64,000 nt of DNA, from positions 620,001 to 684,000 of the forward strand of contig JANVFP010000006.1 in NCBI GenBank assembly GCA_027919835.1. Reading direction: 5' to 3'. The notes beneath the pieces were generated by a model. That model was given only the letters and a program-made list of their open reading frames with translations. It was not told the origin of the DNA and made no database searches. Source of the DNA: Lentinula raphanica. Its lineage: Eukaryota > Basidiomycota > Agaricomycetes > Agaricales > Omphalotaceae. A program made the position numbers and the translations under genes. Shown piece by piece: positions 12,497-25,247 of this stretch (the stretch's first letter is position 1; each line of letters begins with the position of its first letter).

Positions 12497-14203
12497 TTAT
12501 GATGTCTCCCGTACGAGTGCGACGAGTACCGTTACGCTGCCGAAGGAGGATGACAATCAGTATTCTGGTATTGCTAGACCAGGTTGAAGATATACTCACT
12601 CGTCAATTTTCTGGAAGGGGATTGCGAAGCGGTCAAAAAAGTAAATTAATCAGTCAAACCACGAGGAAGAGCAACTTACACCTCCGCGGAAAAACATTCC
12701 CTCCCTAGCAGCTTCTCCTATACAGGCAAGTTTCAGAACGGCATACCCGAAGAATGAGACTGAGCATTACTTTCAAAAGGACTGACTCTCCGTCTATCCA
12801 TCATACACTGTCGTGCATACAAGACAAGGTTATCGGCCATAGTTTGAACTTGCTCATCCTCTGTGACGTCTTTCCGCCCAGCTAGAGTGCAGATTGACAA
12901 CATCTCTGAGGGAAAGACGTTGTCTGAGAAGCCATCTGTCTGTGGGAATGTTCAGACAGTTTGTATGCCTTGCGACAGTCCAGGACACCCACGTAGGCCA
13001 CAACAATATCTCCGTCGCGAAGTTTAATGGAATGAGTATTGGCTTCCTTTGGTGAATCTATACAAACTCGCGCGAATTTGCGACCAGGGTTTGCAGGAAG
13101 CTTTGTCAATTGCCTGCTTATATGTCGAGAGTCTGAATTGAGAATATTGAAAGTACACATACTTTGGGCAATTGAAAAAATGCGTTTGAACTTTCTCCTT
13201 ATAGATGACGTTGGAGGATCGAATTATGGAAAAGCCGCTATCACCTAAGCTGGAGTGAAGATGGTTCAAATAAAACTCTGGCTATGATTGATCCACTAAC
13301 TTTGCTGAACGCAATAATCCGGAAGACGAGTTGAGAGTCAACAAACAAGCTGTACTTGAACCTAGAAGGTATCAGAAGAGTCTTTTTATAGGTAGATCAG
13401 CATACGCACCAGCCTGTACAGCCTTTTCTCGCAACACGCCGCCTAGCGCAAGATCTAGACAATGATACGGAGTGAGTTCCCATCCCTCTATCTGTTCTCG
13501 CTCCTCGTAATCAAGAGTCGGATCAATCTCTGGTTCTCCAGCCCAAGCGTTCCGCGAATATCGATGTGCATGATACATCAAGGACTGCGAGAACAGCGCG
13601 GGATTCACTCCGTTTTCTATCCATCCACCGACGCCGTCCGCAAGACCAAACGAAACACCCTACCAAGAACGGTCAGGACATAGAAACCAAAGCTAGGCAC
13701 AACTAGCCACGAGCAAACGCATACCTACCGATCCGTTTCGCATCTGGAGTAAGGAGTATTAGGTGATTAGGATAAACAGAAACGGGAAACATTTTACTCG
13801 CCTCTTGAACAAAGAAAAAGTCTTCTCCAGCGTCCTCGACCCAGTCTTTGCCTCTGTATTTCTTTCTCGGACCAATGCTTCTATCTAGCATTTCTTCTCG
13901 CCATCGTCCTATTGGGCTTTCGAGTGGAAAAGGAAGATCGTCAGTCGCCCTATCTTCTCCTGTGGACGGCTTCCCTGCCCAGCTAGAGGCTATGCGAAAT
14001 GTATATGGGTGACGAGGATGTATCGGAGTAGTTGAAAGGGCTTCAGAAGCTTGTGAAGATCTGGATACAGAGCGCGTTGACAGTAGGCGATGGCACGTCG
14101 AGCTCTGTGACCTTGGATTTGGCCTTTTGTCCTTGAGGAACTGAACAGTGTTATGAGCTCGAAGACAGCGATGATACTGAGGCTGGGAGATGAGTCGTGA
14201 CAT
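12497..14203 (-). CDS. PTC7: PP2C-type protein phosphatase, PTC7-like (mitochondrial)
   Basis: Metal-dependent Ser/Thr phosphatase. The N-terminus is rich in Arg, Ser and Gln and lacks acids, as expected for a mitochondrial presequence. Then come SSWAGKP, GEDFFFV, VSFGLADGVGGWIENGVNP (metal-binding Asp of the PTC7/TOPP subgroup), CLDLALGGVL, LGDSGFSIIR, a TDGFSDNVFP block rebuilt across an intron, and a C-terminal KIDDVTVLVALV block holding the last metal-site Asp. Yeast Ptc7 acts on coenzyme Q synthesis in mitochondria; the same role is inferred. At least seven introns. The last exon is completed across a short intron and ends at the TAA at 12497. It is convergent with the sedolisin gene. 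Confidence 0.85.
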
Positions 14204-14484
14204 AGTTGGTCCTCTGGGAAGCGTTTGTCTCGTTCAAATACAGATTTTCCCAGTGGGTGCGCGAAAATTGAGAGGAAGAAGTTTTTGAGCCGACCCCTAG
14301 GCCTGACGCAATGGTTACACAGAAAAGGAACACTACGGCGCTTATTCAGAATATTCAGTCTTCGTTCCTTCAAAACGCGTACGCGGTACGGCGTGAAGAA
14401 TAGATTCACGTCAACTGTAACATATAATACATAGTAAAACAATGCAAAGTGCGGTAATATATGTACAGAATGATAATCCGATGC

Positions 14485-16664
14485 TCATGAAGTCCCCCAA
14501 GATTTCCAATCAAATCCTATCTTGCCTTTGGTTTTCGTCAGAGTTTTTGGTCCAGTAAAATCTTGCTCCGTTTGAATGTGTGCCAGCTCCATTGCCTCTT
14601 CAACCTTGCGTTTGTGGGGGACAGAAATCTCGGTTGTCCGTTGTATGAGCTCCTTTATATTCCCATCTTTTCTCGGTGGAAGTGATTTTCTCCGTGAGGA
14701 GTCGTAAGAACGGTCGGCAACCGACGATGAAGAACCTGAAGGAAGACTGGTTCGGGGCTTCTTCATCATAGACTCCTTCAACTTTTTCATTTCTTCGGGA
14801 GGGAGCTCGGGAACGTGAACACTCGAAATGGGTTTTAGAGGCCGTTTGAGTTTAGGGGACGGTGGTGGCCGTTCAGGTTGGGTCGTGATCGTCGATTTTG
14901 TCTGAGTTCCTTTGCCTCTATCCCGAGGTTCCACGGACATCGATCCCGCAGGATTGTTCTTAGAGGTAAGAACCGGTTTGTCGACCGTGGTCGCAGTGGT
15001 CGAATTCCTGAAGGGATTTCTCCCTTGAAGCATGGATTGAACAGGCTCGCTGACCTCTTTGTTGCTGAGTTTATTGCTTTCGTCGCTATTAGGATTAGGG
15101 CCGTCAAAGGAAGGCATCATGTTCCCGGATGTTCGATTTCGTGCAGCAGCAACCACCCCAGCTTTGAAGTCTGCAATCATTCGTATCCGTGCCTTATCAA
15201 CTTTGGTAGTCGCATTTGTGACGACGGTTGGGCGAGAAATGGATGATTGCTTCGATTTCGAAGGCTGTATTTCAGCTGGAATGAGATTTTCGATACTGCA
15301 CCACGGGGGTGGGGGACGGTAGAGCATGAGCGAGAGCGATTCGGGGTCGATCAATGTATCTCTCGATGGCACTGGTACCCTACGTTTCTTCTTTGTTCGA
15401 TCCCAGCCTGACCAGCTCGCGTTATGCCGCAAAAGTAGCGCTTTACGTTCCTCTTTCTGGCAAAACTCTGTATAATGTCTTTCAGGAGAGTATCCCATCG
15501 AAGGCGCGCATAGACGGCCCACGGGTCCGTAAAAGCGTCGTGTTTTGAGACGATTGGCCGATTCTCGTGCTTCTTTCTCTGCCACAGATAGCATATACTG
15601 ATCAACTTGAGGAGGATGCGGTAATATGGTGTTGGAAGTGAATGTAAATGCCTGATCTTCGACTTTTACGGCAGGTGCACCTGGGCGAACGTACTGTTTC
15701 CTGTAGCCGGACATCACATCATCTTCGATTGGACGCAGTCTCAACGAATTGACATGAAGCTGGAAAATGTTTGGAGAAGAGTAGACTGTCCCACTGATCT
15801 TCCCTAGAGAATCCACACTTTGAATGAGAGGAGTAGGATGATATAGTGAAGAGCTTCTCGATTGTTGCAGGGCGGTGGAAGACCACTCTTTATAAGGTAC
15901 AGGGATGGAAGATGGATCACAAGCAGTTCCACGCAGATCTGAAATGACTTTTGGTGAAGCATCGAGTTGCGTGTTGCCCGAGGACACGTACCAATCACGG
16001 ATAGTAACAGAAGTTTCTGTAGGGACGAGAATATGGTGTTGTCTATTGCATTGCAGTTTCGCAACCGAAGGATCCGGAGCCCCAGAGGTCCCGCGTTCGA
16101 CAAGGAGTCACTTTCTTCAGCCACTTGGTTCAAGGATAGTGCAGGCATCAACAGCTTTTTCAGACCCCAGGCTGAGATTTTGGTCTCCGACGCGTCAATG
16201 GCAATCAAATTATGAAGAGGCTTGACAGCAGTGAGTGAATCATCCGTGAAATGAGGGCATCCAGGGAGTTCGAGGATAGTGATAAAAGAAAAAGAAGACG
16301 TAGATGGTATACACTGTAGCAGAGGAAGTCGGGTATCGGCAAGGCTGATTGGGTATGTGCGAAGTTCTTCAGGCAGCGTAGTGCTATATGTTTGAACGAG
16401 GGTAGCCCAAAGACGAGGGTCCACCGCTGAGAGAGCGAATGATTCTTCATTATATGTTGGAATGAGCGCCTTCAGAATATCAAATTTGGAGGAGTCGGGC
16501 GGAGGCGTGTAGGTTAACGCGACACCAGATATTTGATCTGGATATAGCGCGAGTCGACGAATGCAAAGGGCAACTAGTGAAGGAACATAATGGTAATCTG
16601 TTGTGAGGCCAATCTCTGAATCCATAACCAGGTCGAGGAACGGAAAGGTACTACCACCCGGCAA
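14485..16664 (-). CDS. Unrecognised protein with leucine-rich N-terminal part
   Basis: Two exons joined by a 53-nt intron (gtacgt..ttcag) near 15936-15988; the join keeps the frame (LLLSVI then DLRGTACDPSS). The first about 220 residues look like irregular leucine-rich repeats (SFITILELPGCPHFTDDSL, LRILRLRNCNAI). The remaining about 480 residues are basic and largely disordered, with KKKRRVPVP, PPPSPKLKRPLKP and KKPRTSLP patches that could be nuclear signals, ending GFDWKSWGTS. It lies head to head with FKS1 across about 190 bp. I do not recognise the family; a nuclear scaffold is only a guess. Confidence 0.75.
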
Positions 16665-16685
16665 GGAACGGCATAATCATCTTGC

Positions 16686-16691
16686 CACGTG
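16686..16691. promoter_or_regulatory. CACGTG box in the LRR-protein / FKS1 divergent promoter
   Basis: Palindromic E-box, the core site for bHLH factors of the Cbf1/Pho4/USF type. It sits 22 bp upstream of the minus-strand gene and about 170 bp upstream of FKS1. One of four such boxes in head-to-head promoters here. Confidence 0.4.
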
Positions 16692-16857
16692 CTACCTTCC
16701 TAAATTAGTAACAGCGTCTGCTATGCAACCGTGCTAGAGTGTTACTCTCCCACATCCACTTTTCTCTTCTGACGTAGAATCGCTCGACGCAAAACTCCAT
16801 TCATTCTTTTATACCTTACCTTCTCACTACAACTGCCACTTCACTCTTCAGTCTGTC

Positions 16858-19800
16858 ATGAGTAACCCTGGCTATAGCCAGACTAACCCATTCGCCAATC
16901 CCCCCGGCCCTGGTAGACAACAACCGTCTTACGGCCTTCCCCCTTCTTCCTATCCTCAACCTCGTTACGGTGAGCCAGAGGCTTCCCCAAGCGATCCTTA
17001 TGGCTCGCAGAACTCAAGTACTACTCGCCTGGCTGGCACTCCTGGTTATTATGACCAGCATTGTGCGTGCATCATCTGTGCCTTTTTCGCTCATGCTTAT
17101 CTCTGTCATATTCTCAAGCTGGCTCGGACTACAATCAACAATATGCAGCATCGGTTGACTCTCACTCCAGCTATCCCAGTATATCTCCTTTTGCTGACCC
17201 CGGTCTTGGTACCGGCGAACCATATCCTGCCTGGTCTGCAGACCGTCAAATACCAATGTCCACCGAAGAGATTGAAGACGTGTTCATTGATCTAGCTCAA
17301 AAATTTGGCTTCCAGAGGGACTCTATGCGCAACATGGTTCGTTCTGCTACTTCATATGTCATCTCTGATGCTCATCTCCATGCTACAGTTTGATTTTCTC
17401 ATGCAATTACTCGACTCACGGGCTTCCCGTATGACACCCAATCAAGCGTTGCTGACTCTCCACGCGGACTATATCGGTGGTCAGCACGCAAACTACCGCA
17501 AATGGTACTTTGCAGCCCAACTAAACCTCGACGACGCTGTTGGGCAGTCACAGAATCCGGGTCTTCAACGACTGAAATCCGTGAAGGCGCAGGGCGGGAA
17601 GAACAAACATCTCGATTCTGCCTTGAATCGTTGGCGCAATGCCATGAACAACATGTCCCAATACGACCGGCTGCGACAAATAGCGCTTTTCTTACTTTGC
17701 TGGGGCGAAGCCGGAAACGTTCGTTTCGTACCAGAAACTCTTTGCTTCATCTTCAAGTGCGCAGACGATTACTATCGAAGTCCCGAATGCCAGAACAGAC
17801 TTGAACCGGTACCTGAGGGCTTATACCTCAACACAGTCATAAAACCCTTGTACAGATTCATGCGCGATCAAGGATACGAGGTTGTGGATGGCAAGTTCGT
17901 CAGAAAGGAGAAAGACCATGATCAAATTATTGGGTACGATGATATCAACCAGCTGTTTTGGTATCCGGAAGGGCTATCCAAGATTGTTCTCAATGACAAT
18001 GTACGTTCGTTTGAATTGACATGAATGTTAAGCTGACCGTCCATGACAGAGTCGACTCGTTGATCTTGCACCTGCTCAACGTTTCATGAAGCTAGGGCGT
18101 GTCGATTGGAGCAAGGTCTTCTTCAAGACTTACTTTGAGAAGCGCTCCTCGATGCATCTGGTCGTAAACTTCAATCGTATCTGGATCCTTCATATCTCCG
18201 TATACTACTTCTACACGGCTTTTAATTCACCCAAGGTCTACGCTCCAAAGAACACGACTTCCCCTTCTCCGCAAATGCAATGGTCTGCCGTTGCTCTCGG
18301 CGGTGCTGTCTCGACTGGAATCATGATACTTGCGACTTTGGCAGAATTCAGTTATATTCCTACGACCTGGAACAATGCTTCTCATTTGACCACCCGACTC
18401 GTCATACTCCTGATCATCCTAGCTCTCACAGTGGGACCTACATTCTACATAGCCTCGGTGGACGGTAGGACAGACCTCAATCAAGTGCCTCTGATTCTTG
18501 GAATCGTGCAATTCTTCATATCCGTCGTTGTCACAGTCGCGTTTGGCTTGATCCCTTCAGGTCGAATGTTTGGTGACCGGGTGGCAGGAAAAGCCAGAAA
18601 GTATATGGCCTCACAGACTTTTACCGCTTCTTATCCTTCCTTGGACCGTAGTGCCAGATCTGCATCCATCATTCTCTGGGTTCTCATCTTCAGCTGTAAA
18701 TTTGTCGAGTCGTACTTCTTCTTGACGACGTCCTTTTCCTCCCCTATCGCGGTTATGGCGAGGACCAAAGTACAAGGCTGCAACGACAGACTTTTTGGCA
18801 GCTCACTTTGTTCCAATCAAGTTCCTTTCGCCCTGGCTATCATGTATGTAATGGATCTGATCTTGTTCTTCTTGGACACGTATCTCTGGTACATCATCTG
18901 GTCTGTGGTCTTCAGTATCGGGCGTAGTTTCAGTCTGGGCTTGAGTATTTGGACTCCTTGGAAGGATATATTCACTAGACTGCCCAAGCGAATCTATGCG
19001 AAGTTACTCGCGACCAACGAGATGGAGGTGAAGTACAAGCCTAAGGTTCGTTCTACCGTTCAGGTTTTACTTAGCAACAAGCTGACTGGCCTGTAGGTCT
19101 TGGTCTCACAAATCTGGAATGCGGTCATCATCTCAATGTACAGAGAGCACTTGCTGTCTATTGATCATGTACAACGCCTCTTGTATCATCAAGTCGATGG
19201 TGCCGACGGTCGGAGGACTCTCCGCGCTCCTCCTTTCTTCACCAATCAAACTGGCGAGAACTCTTCCTTCTTCCCACCTGGTGGCGAAGCCGAGCGTCGT
19301 ATCTCTTTCTTCGCTTCCTCGCTCACTACTGCGATCCCAGAGCCGCTTCCTGTCGATGCGATGCCCACATTCACTGTCCTTGTTCCTCATTATTCCGAGA
19401 AGATCCTCCTCAGTCTGAGAGAGATTATCCGCGAAGAAGATCAGAACACTCGTGTAACCATGCTCGAGTATCTCAAACAGTTGCATCCAGTAGAGTGGGA
19501 TAATTTTGTGAAAGATACCAAGATCCTCGCCGAAGAGATCGACGGCGACTCAGCTAGCATAACAGGCCCTAACGAGAAAGGATCGGCGAAAGCTGACGAC
19601 TTACCCTTCTACTGCATTGGTTTCAAAACTTCATCCCCTGAGTACACGTTGCGTACCAGAATTTGGGCTTCGTTGCGAGCTCAAACCCTTTACCGCACGG
19701 TCTCCGGAATGATGAACTACTCCAAGGCCATCAAACTACTCTATCGGGTGGAGAACCCAGACATCGTGCACAATTTCGGTGGCAACACCGAGCGACTAGA

Positions 19801-22654
19801 GCGCGAACTGGAGCGAATGTCGAGACGGAAGTTCAAGTTTGCCATTTCGATGCAGCGCTTTTCCAAATTTAACAAAGAGGAACAGGAGAACGCTGAATTC
19901 TTGTTGCGCGCCTATCCCGATCTGCAGATTGCTTACCTTGACGAAGAACCTGGGCCCAAGGGCAGCGAAGCGAGACTATTCTCAGTCCTCATCGACGGGC
20001 ATTCAGAGTTGGACGAAGCAACCGGAAAGAGGAAACCCAAGTTCCGGGTTGAACTACCTGGAAATCCTATCCTCGGCGATGGAAAGTCAGATAACCAGAA
20101 TCACGCCATCATCTTCTACCGTGGAGAATATTTGCAGCTCATCGATGCTAACCAGGATAACTACCTCGAGGAATGTCTGAAGATTAGAAACATCCTGGGC
20201 GAGTTTGAGGAATACTCCGTGTCAAGTCAGAGTCCCTACGCACAATGGGGTCACAAGGAGTTCAAGAAAGCGCCAGTCGCCATCGTCGGTACTCGTGAAT
20301 ACATTTTCTCAGAGAATATCGGGGTGCTTGGTGACATTGCAGCCGGAAAGGAACAGACATTCGGTACAATGACAGCTCGTGCATTAGCGTGGATCGGTGG
20401 AAAACTTCATTACGGACACCCTGATTTTTTGAATGCCACTTTCATGAACACTCGTGGAGGTGTGTCCAAGGCACAGAAGGGATTGCATCTCAACGAAGAT
20501 ATCTTTGCTGGTATGAATGCGTTCGGTCGCGGCGGTCGTATCAAGCATTCGGAATATTATCAATGTGGTAAAGGTCGTGATCTTGGATTCGGTACCATCT
20601 TGAACTTCCAGACCAAGATTGGAACTGGAATGGGTGAACAAATGCTCAGTAGAGAGTATTACTACCTGGGTACTCAACTTCCTATCGATCGATTCCTCAC
20701 TTTCTACTATGGGCATCCCGGTTTCCACATCAATAACATTCTCGTCATCTACTCGATCCAGATTTTCATGCTTACATGTACGCTTCTCCTTTCTCCCTCC
20801 TAATTTTTTTGGCTTACATTTGGTTTTAGTGGTATATCTCGGAACGCTCAACAAACAACTTCTGATCTGCAAAGTCGATTCCGCAGGCAATGTCATCGGT
20901 GGCCAGCCTGGCTGCTACAATCTGCAACCGGTGTTCGATTGGATCAAGCGTTGCATCGTTTCTATTTTCCTGGTGTTCTTCATTGCATTCCTTCCCCTGT
21001 TCTTGCAAGGTAAAGCTCTCGAACAGATCAGATAGTCAAAGATAGTAATCTTCGTCATTTACAGAACTGGTGGAACGTGGAACTGGAAAGGCCATCTTGC
21101 GTTTAGGAAAACACTTCCTGTCCCTGTCACCCATCTTTGAAGTGTTTTCCACTCAGATATACTCACAAGCGATCTTGAGTAACTTGACTTTTGGTGGTGC
21201 TCGTTATATCGCCACTGGTCGTGGGTTTGCCACAACGCGTATCAGCTTCAGTATACTCTACTCTCGGTTCGCTGGTCCCAGTATCTACATGGGCATGCGG
21301 AATCTATTACTCCTCCTTTACGCTACCATGACCATTTGGATACCACATTTGATCTATTTCTGGATTTCCATCGCGTCGCTGTGTGTCGCCCCCTTCCTAT
21401 TCAACCCTCATCAATTCTCTTTCGTCGATTTCATTATAGATTACCGGGAGTTCCTGCGGTGGATGTCTCGCGGCAATTCAAGAACGAAGGCCAGTAGCTG
21501 GTATGGGTACTGCCGCCTGTCACGAACCATGATTACCGGGTACAAGAAGAAGAAACTTGGACATCCTTCGGAAAAGCTTTCTGGTGACGTCCCTCGTGCG
21601 GGATGGAAAACTGTCATATTTTCGGAGATCATCTGGCCTATCTGTGTGGCAATCATCTTTGTCATTGCTTATATGTTCGTCAAGTCGTTCCCGGTAAACG
21701 GCGAACAACCCCCAAGCCCGCTCATTCGTATCGGAGTAATAGCTCTTGGTCCAATCGTTTGGAATGCTGCCGTGCTACTCGCGCTTTTCTTTATTTCCTT
21801 GATGCTTGGACCGATGATGGAATCCTGGACCAAGTTTGCGTCTGTCATGGCCGCCCTCGCTCATGGTTTGGCCTTGTTGGGTATCATAGCATTCTTTGAA
21901 TTCTTCGTAAGCCTCTCATTCAATCATTTTCACCTTAAGTCATTAATTTTTTGTCTCTCTCCAGTGGTTCTTGGAGCTTTGGGATGTCTCTCATGCTGTT
22001 CTTGGAGTTATCTGTATCATCGCAATTCAAAGAGCCATTCAGAAGATCCTCATCGCGGTCTTCCTTACTCGCGAGTACAAGCACGACGAGACAAACCGAG
22101 CGTGGTGGACTGGCAAATGGTATGGAAGAGGCCTCGGTACTTCGGCCATCTCACAGCCTGCTCGAGAATTCATCGTCAAGATCGTGGAGATGTCGCTTTG
22201 GAGTTCAGACTTCTTGCTGGGTCACATCTTGTTGATCGCTATGACTCCTCCAATCCTGATACCCTTCGTCAATCAAATTCACTCAACCATGCTCTGTGAG
22301 TTGCTCTAGAAAAAAAGCTTATTCCAGATCAGACTGATATGTTCGTCACAGTCTGGCTTCGCCCTTCCAAACAGATTCGTGCACCCTTGTTCTCCACAAA
22401 ACAGAAACGGCAACGCCGTTGGATTGTACGTCACAAGGAATTTCTCTGAATTTCGCCTCTCATGAGGGTTTGCTGTAGGTCACGAAGTACACGGTTGTCT
22501 ACGTCATCGTCGTTGCCTTTTTACTGGCACTCATCATTCTTCGTACGTCGTCGTACTGTCTCCTTCGCTGTGACTCCTTATTGACTCATGGTTTTCAGCT
22601 GCACTTTTCCGGGATGAAATAACGTTCAATTGCTCGATTTGCAAGTCCATCTAA
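16858..22654 (+). CDS. FKS1: Beta-1,3-glucan synthase catalytic subunit
   Basis: Plasma-membrane synthase that makes cell-wall beta-1,3-glucan from UDP-glucose (GT48), about 1,760 residues. A Pro/Tyr/Gln-rich cytosolic N-terminus leads into the FKS1 N-domain ([20 protein letters not shown]), a membrane block from about 18170 to 19000, the large cytosolic catalytic domain (about 19100-20720, with [43 protein letters not shown]-domain-type [17 protein letters not shown] and [12 protein letters not shown]), and a second membrane block up to ALIILPALF. About nine short introns. The hot-spot 1 position known from echinocandin work reads FLTTSFSSP instead of the ascomycete FLTLSLRDP, and hot-spot 2 reads DWIKRCIV. 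The last exon ends CSICKSI. The gene is intact. Confidence 0.96.
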
Positions 22655-22991
22655 TGATCTTAGCTACAATATTTCCTATCCGTCGATGCAGCTGTTTTCG
22701 ATACCTGACTATCATTACCCAGTATACATACTTATCTTGCATATCGCTGCGCTTGGACCAGCGTTGTTTTTACTTCTTGTAACTCTTGGGACACTGAATA
22801 TTACTTTAATAAATGACATTTGTCGGATGCACCCTACTTGAGTTGAGCAGGCCCAGCGGCAAGTTCTGCAAGTGCTGCAAGCCTGCAGCGCTCCTGCGGT
22901 GCAGGTGGGAACATAATTGAAAGTCCGCTGCTTGAACTTGGTTTTTCAATTTTGATCTTCCTGCGCATCCTCATTGACCAGATTGACAACG
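22655..22991. other. Intergenic, FKS1 3' UTR / Suz12-like promoter
   Basis: About 340 bp in tandem orientation. It holds a poly(A)-type hexamer at 22808 and a CTGCAAG/CTGCAGC-rich stretch near 22865-22905. No gene is seen. Confidence 0.5.
22808..22813 (+). terminator. AATAAA hexamer downstream of FKS1
   Basis: Perfect AATAAA, 154 nt after the FKS1 stop codon, a plausible position for cleavage and polyadenylation. Fungal poly(A) signals are loose, so this is suggestive only. Confidence 0.4.
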
Positions 22992-25163
22992 ATGAGTACG
23001 TATATACCTTCTGAAGAAGGCCCTTCTATATCAAGGCCGATCAAGACTGCGCTGGGGAGTGCTCCTACTTCCCGTCAGAGTGGTCGTCCCGTAACACGCA
23101 AACAGATTCGTCCACCTAATCTTGTGCGATCGCGCAGTGCAACTAGTAAGTACTCACAATCCTGTGGCAGTCATTCTATCACAATAGATTGATAGGCTCT
23201 CAACAACAAAGGTCTCCTCGGAGACAGAACACATCTGTGTCATTCCTCCACACAACTCGAACTACACCTTCTACCACCCGAAGAAATCGACGATTCACCT
23301 ATCTTCCAACGCCTCGTATCCCTCCTCCAACGAGGTCAAGTATCTTTTCGCTTGGCTCTCGTCCGTCGAAGCCCATCTTCAAAAAACGGGCCAGGAGCAA
23401 TCTGAGCGGATCCGCTGACGGCGGTAGGGCTAACTTTGTGGCCCAGACGGTCAAGGTCAAATCTGGCAATCAACAGGTTGTCAAGCGCGTGACGCAACCA
23501 CAACCACCTGGTGGAATTTGGATGGACAGGCATGGTCGTCTCAGAAACCCAGATTCAGACTCGGACAGTTCCATGATATCATCCTTAGTGGTTTCGACGT
23601 CTGACGATGAACCAGCGCTCGTGTCTGTTCAATCAAACCTGTCAGCTCGTAAAGTGACCCAGTCATTATCCATTACTTCTTCGGGAACAAGTGATGAGGA
23701 CGACGTCGATGAGAGCGACGAGTCCGTGCCAAACTCTGATTCCGAGGAAGATCAGCTCGTATCTGATAATGAAGTAGCTGAAGATGACGCGGAATCTGAT
23801 GTTGCAGTCGTCGGAGACAGTATTGGTACGGAGTCTCTATCTGTGCCATCGGATGCTCTTGTACAGGCTCTCAAGCCTCTGTTGTTTCATTTTCCTCTGC
23901 GAAATCTTCCATTCTTGAGGCGAAATCTTCGTATCGCATTTAAGGGATCATTCATGCAAACAACTACCTTGATTCAGGCTCCGCATGAAGTCATTCTACG
24001 TGTCCTCCTTCGTGCTACGTCCGACCAAAGTAGATGGAGCTTTTCCCTCAATACTTGGAGCTGTCCGCTGTGCAATCTTCTGGGCGAACTTGAATCAAGA
24101 GAAATGCTTGAGACTCACCTTCATTGGCACCATTCAGAAGTCAATGTTTTTTGGCTCAAAGAGAATGACTCTGAGGTGAGGTTCGCAATATTCGATCGAT
24201 CTGTACCCTGCTTATAATCAACAGTGGCGCTTGATACTCTCTTTGCCAGAACCTTCAGCATCGCATATTGAACATGCTATCGCTCCGAACTTTCGCTATG
24301 CCTTCATAAAGCCTAAAGAGATCCCAGACAGTGAATATCAAGATGTTTTGGCAAACCAAACGCTAACCAGTCTAACACTTGAGGACGAAGATGGCCAAAC
24401 CAATATTAGCATTCCCTTGTCTCCAACTACTGCGGTACCTGATACTCCTGCTTCTGGTGATGTATCTATATCTATTGCTGAACCATCCATATCCTCGCCA
24501 TCGGGTGATGTGCGTCATCGTCGAGGGCGGACTTCACTTGCTGTTGAACCACGTTTGCTCTTGAGATACCCAACTCCCCCTCCCGCAGATAACCCCTTCG
24601 GTCCTGCTGCTCAATATCCATACCTTCCTGCCACCTCAGATGATGGTAAAATCACTGTGAAATACAGCTGTCGTGCCGGAGGACCGTATCTCTTTGACCT
24701 TCTTGACCTTCTACCTTTGGATGAATTTGGGGTATTATCCTGGCTCGTCCTAGATCGGGAAGCTGAGATTTTTGAAGATGAAGAGATTGGTGATGAATTG
24801 AAAGTGATGCATGCATTGTGGGGTAGATGGATAATGCTTAATAGGTATGTCTACATCTCCAAATTGGACGAGCTAATTCATTGTACTCCGACAGGAGATG
24901 GTTCATCCAAGACTTCCTTGTTGGGACTATTGATTTCGTTGACAAGTATTGGCGTATGATTCATATGGCAGCGGGATGGAGTGCTCTCAGGTATTGGCTC
25001 ACGGTGAGTATGCCAGAACGCGCCCGTCGCTCCTTTAGTATTAATTCATTGGTAGATGCTGATGGTCAACAAGTACCTGCAAGCGAACGAGGTAGCCCAT
25101 GTCCTGACACATTACGAAGAAAAAACCGGTATGAAAAACTGGTACAACCCGCGTGGCTGGTGA
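22992..25163 (+). CDS. Suz12-like protein (VEFS-box, PRC2 subunit)
   Basis: About 650 residues over five exons; joins were checked at 23143-23193 (SATS then SQQQRSP), near 24179 (NDSE then WRLIL), 24845 (LNR then RWF) and 25004 (WLT then MLM). The N-terminal third is basic and disordered, followed by an acidic Ser/Asp/Glu stretch. A C2H2-like finger near 24060 (WSCPLC... THLHWHHSEVNVFW) matches the Suz12 finger pattern CPWC... KHLKLCHSRF. The C-terminal block (GDELKVMHALWGRWIM through YWRMIHMAAGWSALRYW to ANEVAHVLTHYEEKTG) resembles the VEFS box (EKEVMKLWN...). Suz12 scaffolds the H3K27 methyltransferase PRC2, so the gene implies Polycomb-type silencing. The family call is by eye; finger and VEFS box in the right order support it. 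Confidence 0.7.
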
Positions 25164-25247
25164 AGAGGATATGGGCATGTGGACACAGAAAAGTCAATCG
25201 TGAAGAGTGTTATTTACATGCTCTCTCGAAGCAAAATGTACATATTT

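Noticed and set aside
14225..16225. ORFs on the plus strand at 14225-16225
   Set aside because: They are shadows of the minus-strand LRR-like gene, whose frame and intron are consistent.
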